Positions 34,281 through 42,707 of a stretch of DNA of 64,000 nucleotides are shown here, one piece after another. The translations under genes were made by a program, and so were the position numbers. Positions within the stretch are counted from its first letter, which is position 1. The number at the start of each line of letters is the position of its first letter. Under the pieces are notes generated by a model. The model ran no database searches and was not told the origin of the DNA. It worked only from the letters and a program-made list of their open reading frames with translations. The DNA comes from Candidatus Gastranaerophilales bacterium (GTDB taxonomy: Bacteria; Cyanobacteriota; Vampirovibrionia; Gastranaerophilales; Gastranaerophilaceae), in the NCBI GenBank assembly GCA_944325785.1, contig CALVBN010000002.1, positions 62,001 through 126,000 on the forward strand. The letters are read 5' to 3'.

Positions 34281-34354
34281 TACGCCTGCCGCGATTCGAA
34301 CGCGGGACCCTCTGCTTAGAAGGCAGATGCTCTATCCAGCTGAGCTACAGACGC
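34281..34354 (-). tRNA. tRNA-Arg(TCT), restored at attR
   Basis: Complete cloverleaf: acceptor GCGTCTG/CAGGCGT (with G1-U72 and U4-G69), D-arm GCTC/GAGC, anticodon stem TCTGC/GCAGA with loop CTTCTAA, T-stem CCGCG/CGCGG, discriminator A. CCA is not encoded. TTGACA lies 22 nt upstream. On the simplest model, its 5' half is host-derived and its 3' half came with the element. Confidence 0.95.
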
Positions 34355-34394
34355 ATATCTTGTGTTCTATTTAATTGTCAAATTTTGGTATCTA

Positions 34395-34452
34395 TCGCCC
34401 GTTGACCTACCGCTTAGAAGGCAGATGCTCTATCCAGCTGAGCTACGGACGC
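34395..34452 (-). pseudogene. T-arm-less tRNA-Arg(TCT) copy
   Basis: The 5' half (acceptor GCGTCCG, D-arm, anticodon TCT) is nearly identical to the intact tRNA. After the variable loop the whole 17-nt T-arm is absent, and the sequence goes directly to CGGGCGA, which pairs with GCGTCC of the acceptor except at position 1. The anticodon stem is weakened. TTGACA lies 21 nt upstream, as in the intact copy. It may be a decayed tandem copy, or the 5' half of the split host gene. Confidence 0.7.
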
Positions 34453-34636
34453 ATAGTTTATGTATTATTCTTTTGTCAATGAAGTTATTCTTTAGTGTGT
34501 ACCGATTCTGAGTAACTTCACTTTTCTAAAATATCACATAAAGCTTTTTTTGCAAGAGTTTTATTAAAAATTTTATTAAAATACTAAATCGGCGCAGACT
34601 GCGTCTGCGCCAATCATAATATTTCCCAAACATAAT

Positions 34637-35995
34637 TTATGCTTTGTACCCGCTAAACAAATCCTTTAAATCTAAAACATTCTTTTGAGCATCATTATCA
34701 AGCTCTTTCACGAATCTGTTTGCCTGTTTTTGCGCGTTTGTCAAGTTGTTGCAATAAGGATTATGCATTGCGTCGCCGTTTCTCATATATACTATGGGGT
34801 AATCCGGATAATCATTTGCCAAATCCGGATACTTTGCTCTTTTTTCTCCTGCCGTTGAATCATAGACAGTTACCCTTCCGGACGCGTCACTATATGCCTT
34901 ATCGCCTCCGGTTGTTCTTTTTAATGAATTAACTCCGTCATTATAGTATTGTTCGCTTATATAGTCTTTATGATATTTCCCGTCCTGCAATTTCCAGTTA
35001 TAATTAGTTTTTACATAATCTATCTGTGTATAGTTTCCTTTTTTCGCTACTATATAAGGTTTCTCACTGCCGACTTGCTTCATATAAATCATATCTGCCT
35101 TGCCGCCGTATATCCATTCTTTGTGAAGCAAACCCATATCCTGGGTTTTTGCAAGCACCTTACCGCTTGCAGGATCAGTAAAAGTCCTTTCTATCGTGCC
35201 ATCTGCAAGCTTTGTTTCTTTTACAGTCAATTCATTAATATCTTTATTCAAAGCTTTGGCAATATTTATACGGGGCTGCTTTGCTCTTAATTCCACAGCA
35301 GCTTTTTCTGCGGCTTCTTTTGCCGCAATAGCTTCTGCTTCGGCTTTTTTAGCAGCATCTATCGCTGCTTGTTCTTTAGCTTGAACCGTTCTTGTATAGT
35401 TAGTAGAACTTCCGTCCGCAAATTGATGATAGTTATTTTTATCATCCAACGCGTGTTTTACATATTTGCTGTCATTTGGGTTTGCAAGCATATCGCGGGA
35501 ACCGCTTTTTAATGCATATTCATCATAGACTCTGTCTTGAACTGCTCTATGGTCTATAAAAGTTTCGTTTCCGATATTTTTATGATAGTTAAGCTCTTTA
35601 TGTTCAAGCACCCCTTTCGGATTATATTCTTTGACAAGTTTTGTTTCTTCACCATAACACCAGTATTTGGTATAATCTTTATCAACAGTAACTTTATCGC
35701 CTCCAAATACACTGGCACCTTTTTCTCTTGTAACTTGGGCTGTCCTCCAGATTGTATTATCTCCGCCTTCGACGATAGTCATCTTTCTACTGCCGTTAGG
35801 AAAAACTTCCAGCTTTGCTAAAGCCTCCTTGCCGTTTCTATTAATATTTCTTTCCATTCTGACAATACCTGTTGAAGAATCTGTCATTACTTTTGTCATT
35901 CTCTGCACTGTCTGCGGAACTTCTGACGCTGTTTTTTGGGTACCTCTATTAAACACAGTTCTTACAAATAAATTTAATCCGGCTTTTAATCCCAT
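34637..35995 (-). CDS. Hypothetical protein with Ala/Lys coiled coil
   Basis: This 452-residue protein is not recognised. The ATG at 35995 is chosen because GGAGG lies 8 nt before it. The N-terminal part (about 1-150) is beta-rich with repeated short motifs. A highly charged Ala/Glu/Lys coiled coil follows (about 190-245), then another beta-rich half with several YxxG-type repeats. No signal peptide is clear. The repeated strands resemble MORN- or RHS-like repeats, but I cannot assign either. Confidence 0.65.
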   Translation of the reverse strand: MGLKAGLNLFVRTVFNRGTQKTASEVPQTVQRMTKVMTDSSTGIVRMERNINRNGKEALAKLEVFPNGSRKMTIVEGGDNTIWRTAQVTREKGASVFGGDKVTVDKDYTKYWCYGEETKLVKEYNPKGVLEHKELNYHKNIGNETFIDHRAVQDRVYDEYALKSGSRDMLANPNDSKYVKHALDDKNNYHQFADGSSTNYTRTVQAKEQAAIDAAKKAEAEAIAAKEAAEKAAVELRAKQPRINIAKALNKDINELTVKETKLADGTIERTFTDPASGKVLAKTQDMGLLHKEWIYGGKADMIYMKQVGSEKPYIVAKKGNYTQIDYVKTNYNWKLQDGKYHKDYISEQYYNDGVNSLKRTTGGDKAYSDASGRVTVYDSTAGEKRAKYPDLANDYPDYPIVYMRNGDAMHNPYCNNLTNAQKQANRFVKELDNDAQKNVLDLKDLFSGYKA

Positions 35996-36093
35996 CGTTA
36001 ATTCCTCCATTACTTACTTTATATATTAAAAGTCCGGTAATAATAAAAAATTGCCACCCTTTAGCCATATAAGTTACAATTCTTAATAAAACG

Positions 36094-37383
36094 TTAATTA
36101 AAATTACTATTTTTAGTAAAATATTCTACCCATTGGATTAAATCAGAGATTTCATAAGGTTTAGGCAGATACAAATCCGCACCGGCATCCAGAATTGCCG
36201 ATTTATCATGAATATTACTTGTAACAATAATTTTTGAATTCACAAAATTTAAACGACTTTTTAAATCACGACAGATATCCAGTCCAGACAAATCATCATT
36301 ACTGTCAAGGATAATAATTTCCGGCTGTTCATTTGAGTCCGTATCAATTGTATCTGTAGTATTATACCCTTGGAGTTCCAGCGTTGTTCTAAGAAGCAGA
36401 GCCAATGCGTCATCCGGCTCATTAATATAAATAGAATTATTACGAGAAACAGACTGGACTGAATTTTCTCCGGCTAATTTTAGTCTGTCAACTGCATAAT
36501 TTGAACCGCTCGGAATTTTAGCGATTTTCTTTATTGAATATAATCTCTCCACAAGCTCTTCCGGTGTATTAATCAAATTATAATTATCAACAATTCCGCC
36601 GATTAAAATTGAAACAGGATTAACCCTCATGCCGGCCATTCTATCGCCTTTTAGCATCATATACCCTCTTTTTGCATCCGCTGATGAATAAAACTTAGGA
36701 GCCACAGTATCAAATGCAAAGGTTAGAAAAGCCGCGAGTTTTTCTGCGCTATAAGGATTTGTTATTATTATAAAATTGGTATCATTTAACTGGCCTAAAA
36801 AATCTGCCGTATCCAGCGCCGATTTAGTAATAGCAATCAACGTTTGAACAAGTTTGTCACCTGCAACATCAGAATATATACTTCTATAATTTCCCAAATT
36901 TTCTATACCGACCAAAAGCACTGCATTTTTGCTTTCTGAATTTAATATCCGCTTAAGCGCCTTCCTTACATATTTTTCATTCGGGAGCAGTGTTTTATTA
37001 TCAAGATTTGATTCTATATCCCGCCTTAAGTGGGCTTTTATTCGGATTTTAAACTCATCAATATTGACCGGTTCGCTCAAGAAATCATCCGCACCGTTTT
37101 CCAGCACAAGAATTCTGTCAGAGCTGTCCGCCGATTTTGAAAGAGCTATAATAACAGGCCGTGTATTATAGGTAAGCGTTCTGATTTTACTGCAAAATCC
37201 AGCAAGCTCTTCATCAATGCTATCCGATACAATAATAATATCCGGATCGGTTGTCTGAATCTTAAGCATTGCATCCTTTAGATTTCTGGAAATTATTACA
37301 GATGTCTGCTCATCTTCAATGCTTTTTTTATACTTTGTTGAAAGTTCTTTTCTTTTATCTATAATTAGGACGTTTGAGAGCAT
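36094..37383 (-). CDS. Response regulator: REC - degenerate GGDEF - REC
   Basis: This 429-residue protein has an N-terminal receiver (1-120), a GGDEF-like middle (about 130-290) and a C-terminal receiver (about 310-429). The first receiver has Ser53 where the phospho-acceptor Asp should be. The GGDEF signature is replaced by NDTNF, so cyclase activity is unlikely. The last receiver keeps Asp in IIILDSN. It overlaps the histidine kinase gene by 19 nt and should be its partner. Confidence 0.8.
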   Translation of the reverse strand: MLSNVLIIDKRKELSTKYKKSIEDEQTSVIISRNLKDAMLKIQTTDPDIIIVSDSIDEELAGFCSKIRTLTYNTRPVIIALSKSADSSDRILVLENGADDFLSEPVNIDEFKIRIKAHLRRDIESNLDNKTLLPNEKYVRKALKRILNSESKNAVLLVGIENLGNYRSIYSDVAGDKLVQTLIAITKSALDTADFLGQLNDTNFIIITNPYSAEKLAAFLTFAFDTVAPKFYSSADAKRGYMMLKGDRMAGMRVNPVSILIGGIVDNYNLINTPEELVERLYSIKKIAKIPSGSNYAVDRLKLAGENSVQSVSRNNSIYINEPDDALALLLRTTLELQGYNTTDTIDTDSNEQPEIIILDSNDDLSGLDICRDLKSRLNFVNSKIIVTSNIHDKSAILDAGADLYLPKPYEISDLIQWVEYFTKNSNFN

Positions 37384-38075
37384 CTTAAAACATCCTCCTC
37401 ATTATAAAAAGGAAACATCACTTCAAAAATTGTTCCCTTGTCTGAACTTGTAAAAGAGATTTGTCCGTTCATCTTTTCTACAAGCTGTTTAGTTATATAA
37501 AGCCCGAGTCCGTTCCCCTGGGTTTTGCTTGTTAAGTGATTTTCTAGACGGCTGAATTTCTTAAACAGCTTGTCATAATCTTCAAGTTTTATACCGACAC
37601 CTTCATCTCTAACCTTTATACTTATCATATTCTTAGAAACTTCTGTTGATACCGTGACCTTTTTACCTGCATCAGAATACTTTGAAGCATTGTCAATAAG
37701 GTTAGTTAAAATTTGCTGGAATTTATCTTCATCCAGAAGAGCTGGCGGCAAACCGTGCATTAAATTTAACTCATATTTATGATCTTTATACTGACTTTCT
37801 ATCAGTGGAACAACTTTTCTTATTATTTCATTCACATTGACTTTTTTCAAAATCTGATGTTCCGCATTTGTTTTAGAAACAGTTAAAATATTTTCCACAA
37901 GATGAATAAGCCGGTTAGACTGTTCCTCTATAATACCGACAAACTTCTTTTTATCATCATCCTTAATTTTGTCCCATGAGTTCAACAAAGTTTGAGAAAA
38001 CCCTCTTATACTTGTAAGAGGGGTTCTCAATTCATGTGAAACTGTTGCAATAAATTCTTCTTCTACTGTAGACAT
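37365..38075 (-). CDS. Soluble histidine kinase without sensor domain
   Basis: At 236 residues it is only HisKA (SHELRTPLTSIRG, His14) plus HATPase (NLIDNASKYS, DEGVGI, GNGLGLYI). It has no input or membrane segment, so it must receive signals through a partner protein. No Shine-Dalgarno precedes the ATG. It overlaps the downstream REC-GGDEF-REC gene by 19 nt, which indicates co-translation. It may be the tail of a longer ancestral kinase, but no upstream remnant is visible. Confidence 0.85.
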   Translation of the reverse strand: MSTVEEEFIATVSHELRTPLTSIRGFSQTLLNSWDKIKDDDKKKFVGIIEEQSNRLIHLVENILTVSKTNAEHQILKKVNVNEIIRKVVPLIESQYKDHKYELNLMHGLPPALLDEDKFQQILTNLIDNASKYSDAGKKVTVSTEVSKNMISIKVRDEGVGIKLEDYDKLFKKFSRLENHLTSKTQGNGLGLYITKQLVEKMNGQISFTSSDKGTIFEVMFPFYNEEDVLRCSQTS

Positions 38076-38080
38076 GGTTG

Positions 38081-38160
38081 GTTTAGAGGTTGAGGAGTTT
38101 AGAAGTTGAGTTGAAGTTATAAAATTCTTCTAAACCTCTAAACTTATAAACTTCTCAACT
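38081..38160. repeat. Dispersed-type inverted repeat
   Basis: GTTTAGAGGTT (38081-38091) pairs with AACCTCTAAAC (38133-38143), and AGAAGTTGAG (38101-38110) resembles the complement of CTTCTCAACT (38151-38160). The unit consists of AGTTTAGAGG/AAGTTGAG words in both orientations, as in REP-like elements. It fills the gap between the kinase and PC4-like genes. Confidence 0.6.
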
Positions 38161-38164
38161 TTTC

Positions 38165-38398
38165 TTATTCCTCGCTCATAAATTCTTTTTTAGCTTCTTC
38201 AATAGCATCTGACAATATATCCAGCTGATCCGGAGCGAATGTAACGCCTTTTTTGGTCGGAAGCCAGGTTGCACCATCATCTGTTGTATAAAAAATTCTC
38301 AAATTAAAATAGCTTTTGCCTCTGTATTCTGATATAGATATCTGTAGCTGTTCTGTATCAGTTCTTTGAATACTTGCTAAAAGTTTTGATTCTGCCAT
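38165..38398 (-). CDS. PC4/p15-like ssDNA-binding protein
   Basis: This 77-residue protein has the PC4 pattern: EYRGKSYFNLRIFY then WLPTKKGVTF and a C-terminal helix. Bacterial PC4-like proteins dimerise and bind single-stranded DNA and may affect transcription. AAAGGAG precedes the ATG. It lies between the pilin and the kinase genes on the same strand, so co-transcription with the two-component genes is possible. Confidence 0.75.
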   Translation of the reverse strand: MAESKLLASIQRTDTEQLQISISEYRGKSYFNLRIFYTTDDGATWLPTKKGVTFAPDQLDILSDAIEEAKKEFMSEE

Positions 38399-38415
38399 TA
38401 TTTATTTCTCCTTTA

Positions 38416-39153
38416 TTAGTAGTCTATTCTCCATCCATTAGCCATAACTCTTGCCGCGCAGGCTAAATCATCTTCATTTGGACATACATTATCGTCATTA
38501 TTTTCTATCGCAACTTCGCCGTCAAAGTCATTATACTTTTCAGAACCTGCCGGAACAAGAATTCCGTTATTAGCCAATCCGAAAAGAAAAACATCTCGTC
38601 CTATCTGGTTCGGTTCTTCTGATCCGTTTACATCAATATAAACACGTGTTAGAATCTCATCGTCTTTAACATCGTCTGCTACGTTATAATTCGTTTGATA
38701 TAAAATTACAGAGTTATTTTTTGTAAAACGGAAAGCACTGCAGTTTTCAAAAAGCCCGTCAACAGCGTCACCTGAATAGTGAGTAATATTTGAGGTATCA
38801 TAATCTTCCACATCTTCCAACCCCATCAGACCTTTTGTTGCGGAAAACAAGTTATCATCATCTGTTAAGAAATCGTCTTGATTATATCCGTCAATTCCGT
38901 CCGGAAACACATCGCTTATTCTTAAAGCTGTTATTGTACTTGCAAGAATATCATCTGCATTTTCTTTTTGAGCATGCACCATAACAGTTTTCACGCCATC
39001 CTGCAGCAGTTCTACTGCACGCGCTAATGCTGTCGAATTAGCCGCATTTTTCCCATTACTAAACAGTGCCGGTAAAACCAGTGCTGCAACTATTCCTATA
39101 ATCGCAAGTGTTATTAAGACTTCTGCAAGAGTAAATCCATTTTTGTTCTTCAT
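38416..39153 (-). CDS. Type IV pilin-like protein
   Basis: This 245-residue protein has a class III leader, MKNKNG then FTLAEVLITLAIIGIVAAL, with cleavage expected after Gly6 and Phe1 methylation. The mature part is acidic with several Cys. It is too large for a minor pseudopilin of type II secretion but fits the pilins of this lineage. GGAGC precedes the ATG by about 9 nt. No pilus assembly genes are in the window. Confidence 0.88.
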   Translation of the reverse strand: MKNKNGFTLAEVLITLAIIGIVAALVLPALFSNGKNAANSTALARAVELLQDGVKTVMVHAQKENADDILASTITALRISDVFPDGIDGYNQDDFLTDDDNLFSATKGLMGLEDVEDYDTSNITHYSGDAVDGLFENCSAFRFTKNNSVILYQTNYNVADDVKDDEILTRVYIDVNGSEEPNQIGRDVFLFGLANNGILVPAGSEKYNDFDGEVAIENNDDNVCPNEDDLACAARVMANGWRIDY

Positions 39154-39217
39154 AAAAATTCAGCTCCATTTTTTCTTCTCATTTGATTATATCATATTAT
39201 TTATAAATGTTAATAAT

Positions 39218-39246
39218 TTGTCTAATAAACTTATTTGGGTTAATAT
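39218..39246 (+). promoter_or_regulatory. Promoter of the hybrid kinase operon
   Basis: TTGTCT (39218-39223), 17-bp spacer, TAATAT (39241-39246), then 6 nt to the ATG at 39253 with no Shine-Dalgarno. Confidence 0.6.
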
Positions 39247-39252
39247 AAGAAT

Positions 39253-40812
39253 ATGAATATTTCGGGGAAAATTGTCGTAGTAGATGATGAAAAAATTGTA
39301 ACTTCTGCATTTAAAACACTTCTTAAGGTAGAAGGGTTTTCAGATGCACATTTTTTTAATAATCCTAATGAAGCCGTTGAGTTTTTAAAAAGCAATACGC
39401 CGGATCTGGTAATCTCCGATTTTTTAATGCCTGAAATGAACGGACTTGAGTTTTTGAGCAAAGTTAAAGAAATGTACCCAGAAGTCAGCAAAATTTTACT
39501 GACGGGTTACGCTGATAAAGAAAACGCTATACGCGCAATCAACGAAATCGGCTTGTACCGGTATATCGAAAAGCCCTGGAACAATGACGATTTGATTATC
39601 AATATCAAAAACGGAATAGAAAGAAGCTATCTTCTAAGCGAACTAAGAAAAAAAATAGCAGAGCTTGAAGAAGCAAAAAAAGAACTAGAAAAATACTCGC
39701 ACAATCTGGAACAGATAGTAGAAGAAAGAACTGCAGATTTAAAACAGTCTAATGCTAAACTGGAAGGAATAGTTAATTATTGCGCCGACGGAATTGTTAT
39801 TGTAAATGAAGACGGGATAATTGAACAGGTAAATCCTGCATGCGAAAACTTAATAGGACTTGTAAACGAAAAAATCATAATGTCATCTATTGATGATTTT
39901 CTGTCCAGCAAAAAGACATTTATCTCAAAAGAACTGCACAAGCTTGAAACAAATGAACTGCTTTTGAGAGATTTTTATATAAAAAATCCGTTAAGCAATA
40001 CCGAAACACCTGTAGATATAAGTTTTGCAAGAATTAACCCTGATGACGAATTCAAGAGGTTTGTCGGTGTAATCCGCGATGTCACGGAACAGAAGAAATC
40101 CGACAAACTGAGAGATGATTTTATTGCGACATTGACACATGATTTAAGAACCCCGCTTCTTGCTGCTATACAGACTCTGAAATTCTTTTTGGACGGAGCG
40201 CTTGGGGAGCTTGACGACAAGCAGAAACTGCTTTTAAGCACAATGCAGAAGAGCAACGAAGATTTGCTCGGGCTAGTCAATGCCTTACTAGAAGTTTATA
40301 AGTATGACGCAGAAAAACTTACTCTTACAAAAACCAATTTTAACATCTACAATCTGGCAGAACAGGTTTACAATGAATTAAAACCTCTTGCGCTGTCAAA
40401 GAAAATAGATTTCACAATAGACTGTTCTGATAAAGAAATGGAAATTAATGCAGACAGGAGCGAAATCAGAAGAGTAATCTGCAATTTGTGCGGAAATGCA
40501 ATAAATTACACGCAGGAAGGCGGAAAAGTTACCATAACAATAAAAAATGAGGGAAATGATTTTATATTTTCAGTTTCCGATAACGGGTGCGGTATTCCTC
40601 CGGAAGATATTCCTAACATGTTCCAGCGTTTTTCACAGGGAACAAGCAAAAAACGTTCAACAGGAACCGGTCTTGGACTTTACCTTTCTAGGCAGATTAT
40701 AGAATCCCACGGCGGAAAAATTTGGCTGGAAAGCACCTTAAATAAAGGAAGCGAATTCTCATTTTTACTTACTGATACTGTTGTTAAGAAAAAAGAGGAA
40801 AGTCTTGTATGA
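39253..40812 (+). CDS. Hybrid sensor: REC - coiled coil - PAS - histidine kinase
   Basis: This 519-residue protein starts with a receiver (1-120; phospho-acceptor Asp56 in ISDFLMP), then a coiled coil (about 125-165) and a PAS domain (about 165-280). HisKA (THDLRTPLLAA) and HATPase (NLCGNAINYT, DNGCGIPP, GTGLGLYLS) follow. It is cytosolic. Signals enter through REC and PAS and leave to the next gene, a LuxR-type regulator with a 4-nt overlap. No Shine-Dalgarno precedes the ATG, so leaderless start is likely. Confidence 0.92.
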   Translation: MNISGKIVVVDDEKIVTSAFKTLLKVEGFSDAHFFNNPNEAVEFLKSNTPDLVISDFLMPEMNGLEFLSKVKEMYPEVSKILLTGYADKENAIRAINEIGLYRYIEKPWNNDDLIINIKNGIERSYLLSELRKKIAELEEAKKELEKYSHNLEQIVEERTADLKQSNAKLEGIVNYCADGIVIVNEDGIIEQVNPACENLIGLVNEKIIMSSIDDFLSSKKTFISKELHKLETNELLLRDFYIKNPLSNTETPVDISFARINPDDEFKRFVGVIRDVTEQKKSDKLRDDFIATLTHDLRTPLLAAIQTLKFFLDGALGELDDKQKLLLSTMQKSNEDLLGLVNALLEVYKYDAEKLTLTKTNFNIYNLAEQVYNELKPLALSKKIDFTIDCSDKEMEINADRSEIRRVICNLCGNAINYTQEGGKVTITIKNEGNDFIFSVSDNGCGIPPEDIPNMFQRFSQGTSKKRSTGTGLGLYLSRQIIESHGGKIWLESTLNKGSEFSFLLTDTVVKKKEESLV

Positions 40813-41468
40813 TAAATGTTCTTTTAGTAGAGGATCACGAACTTTACAGAATGGGTTTATCCATGCTTCTTGAAAAAGCTGATGGCATTGAACTGGTTGC
40901 AGAAGCATCTGACGGCTTAGACGGTATAAAAAAAGCCAGAGAATTCTCTCCTGACGTAATTTTAATGGACATAGGACTTCCCAATGTCGACGGAATAGAA
41001 GCAACTATGAGGATAAAGGACTTCAATCCGGATGTAAAAATTTTGATATTTACTTCACGCGACAGCGAAGATGACGTTTTTGCTTCATTCAAGGCTGGAG
41101 CAGACGGCTATATAATGAAAGGTGCTACGCCGGAACAGACAATATCAGCAATAAAATCCGTATACGAAGGTGTCGGCTGGATTGACCCGAATATCGCCAA
41201 GCTGGTATTTGCAAACCTTCAGAAACCTGCTTCCAAGCAGGACAGCGTATCAGAGCCGAAAAAGGGCAGCAATACATACGGGTTAACAGAACGCGAGCTG
41301 GATGTTCTTGAACTCATGGTAGAAGGACTTTCTAACCCGCAGATAGCAGATAAACTTGTAATTACAAGAGCAACAGCAAAAGCCCACGTTCACAGTATTC
41401 TTCAGAAGCTCTGCGTATCTTCCCGCACGCAGGCAACAGTTACGGCAATGAAAGAAGGTCTGGTTTAA
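40809..41468 (+). CDS. NarL/LuxR-family response regulator
   Basis: This 219-residue protein has a receiver with Asp54 (ILMDIGLP) and a C-terminal LuxR helix-turn-helix (about 154-212, GLTERELDVLELMVEGLSN). It is coupled to the hybrid kinase by an ATGA overlap and to the next gene by TAATG. Its targets are unknown; the downstream genes at 41468 and 42708 are candidates. Confidence 0.93.
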   Translation: MINVLLVEDHELYRMGLSMLLEKADGIELVAEASDGLDGIKKAREFSPDVILMDIGLPNVDGIEATMRIKDFNPDVKILIFTSRDSEDDVFASFKAGADGYIMKGATPEQTISAIKSVYEGVGWIDPNIAKLVFANLQKPASKQDSVSEPKKGSNTYGLTERELDVLELMVEGLSNPQIADKLVITRATAKAHVHSILQKLCVSSRTQATVTAMKEGLV

Positions 41469-42694
41469 TGTTTGAAGCTCTAGCCGGTATGATAATGGCA
41501 ATGAAAGTTCATTTTAATCAAATGAAGTATTCTATGACTAAAAATCAAGACAGAGTTGTTGCCGAAACCATATACAGAAACGAAGTCGATAAAGTCGGAG
41601 AAACAGAAAAGTATGAAAAAAGCAGAATGGCAGAATCCGGCTATATGACGGTTGCGGAGTATGAAGCAAAATCGAGAGCCAAAACAAAAAAAGAGATAAA
41701 CGAAGATATACTCTCAGAAGCGGAAATGCCTAAAGATTCAAATATGGTGTATATCCCGCAGAAAAAGTTTACCCTCGTAAAATATAATGATCCCGTAGGC
41801 AGTCCTGAGCTGACTCTACCAAGAAAACTAAACTTTGACAGGCAGATAAACGCGCAGGGGATTGTTTCCGGCGATTATACAAAACTTGTTTATCCTGCGG
41901 TTTATTATTATGCTCAGTCAGACTGCACAAGCTGTGATTTATTCTTGATTAATCTTAATACTTCACTTTCTGATATAGACAGAGTGAAAAAAGCAAATAT
42001 TATTAATAAAGAAGAAACCCCGCTGATTTCAACATCAAAAGATATTGATACGAAATTTATATTTAGAACACTAACTCCTATTGATTTTTCAAAAGATAAT
42101 ACTAAGCTTGCCGTTAAAGAGAAAGTCGGGCACCGTCACGACGGCATATGGCAGACAGATTTGTGGATATACGATTTTGAAACAAAAGAAGCAAGAAAAC
42201 TGCCCCAGATTCGCGAAGCAATTGTAAACTACTGGGCAATGGCAGGCGGGGTTGATTTTGACGAAAAAAGATGGGATATTTACCCTATGGGGTTTGACGC
42301 AAATGACGATACAAGAGTTATTGTATGCGCTTATGCGTATACAGGAGAAGTTCCTAAATATCTGGGAACGTGGAGTATTGATGTTTACGGCGAAAATTCC
42401 CGTTTAGAAACTTTATCCGGCTCAGGTGTTCCCGTTTCAGTTGTCGGATGGCGTCTGGCTGAAGATGATATAATTCCTTCTTCAGAAGCTGAATTTGAAG
42501 CAAAACAGGCTAAAGAAGCTGAAAAAGCAAAAGAAAAAGAAGCGAAAGAAAACGCAAATTTTGAAAAAAATATAAAAAAGATTGAATACGAAAGAAAACT
42601 CCGCCAGATGGATATGGAAACAATGCTGAAAATCAAACAGAGAAAAGATGCATTAAAAGAAATTAAAAGTTCGGACGGATTGACAGGCAGTTGA
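41468..42694 (+). CDS. Hypothetical protein with C-terminal coiled coil
   Basis: This 408-residue protein is not recognised. Residues about 130-330 hold beta-rich motifs of the type DFSKDNTKLAVK and IWQTDLWIYDFETKEARKL, as in beta-propeller (TolB/WD40-like) repeats. A charged coiled coil rich in Lys, Glu and Ala ends the protein (about 335-400). It starts at the stop of the response regulator gene, so it belongs to that operon, but no signal peptide suggests a periplasmic role. Confidence 0.65.
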   Translation: MFEALAGMIMAMKVHFNQMKYSMTKNQDRVVAETIYRNEVDKVGETEKYEKSRMAESGYMTVAEYEAKSRAKTKKEINEDILSEAEMPKDSNMVYIPQKKFTLVKYNDPVGSPELTLPRKLNFDRQINAQGIVSGDYTKLVYPAVYYYAQSDCTSCDLFLINLNTSLSDIDRVKKANIINKEETPLISTSKDIDTKFIFRTLTPIDFSKDNTKLAVKEKVGHRHDGIWQTDLWIYDFETKEARKLPQIREAIVNYWAMAGGVDFDEKRWDIYPMGFDANDDTRVIVCAYAYTGEVPKYLGTWSIDVYGENSRLETLSGSGVPVSVVGWRLAEDDIIPSSEAEFEAKQAKEAEKAKEKEAKENANFEKNIKKIEYERKLRQMDMETMLKIKQRKDALKEIKSSDGLTGS

Positions 42695-42707
42695 GGAGAA
42701 AACAGAT

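Noticed and set aside
22258-34354. Complete prophage
   Set aside because: Integrase, excisionase, primase and regulator are present, but I see no capsid, terminase, portal, tail or lysis gene.
34395-34452. Second functional tRNA-Arg gene
   Set aside because: The T-arm is missing and the anticodon stem is weakened, so I list it as a relic and not as a working tRNA.
36094-37383. Active diguanylate cyclase
   Set aside because: The GGDEF signature is replaced by NDTNF, so the catalytic residues are missing.
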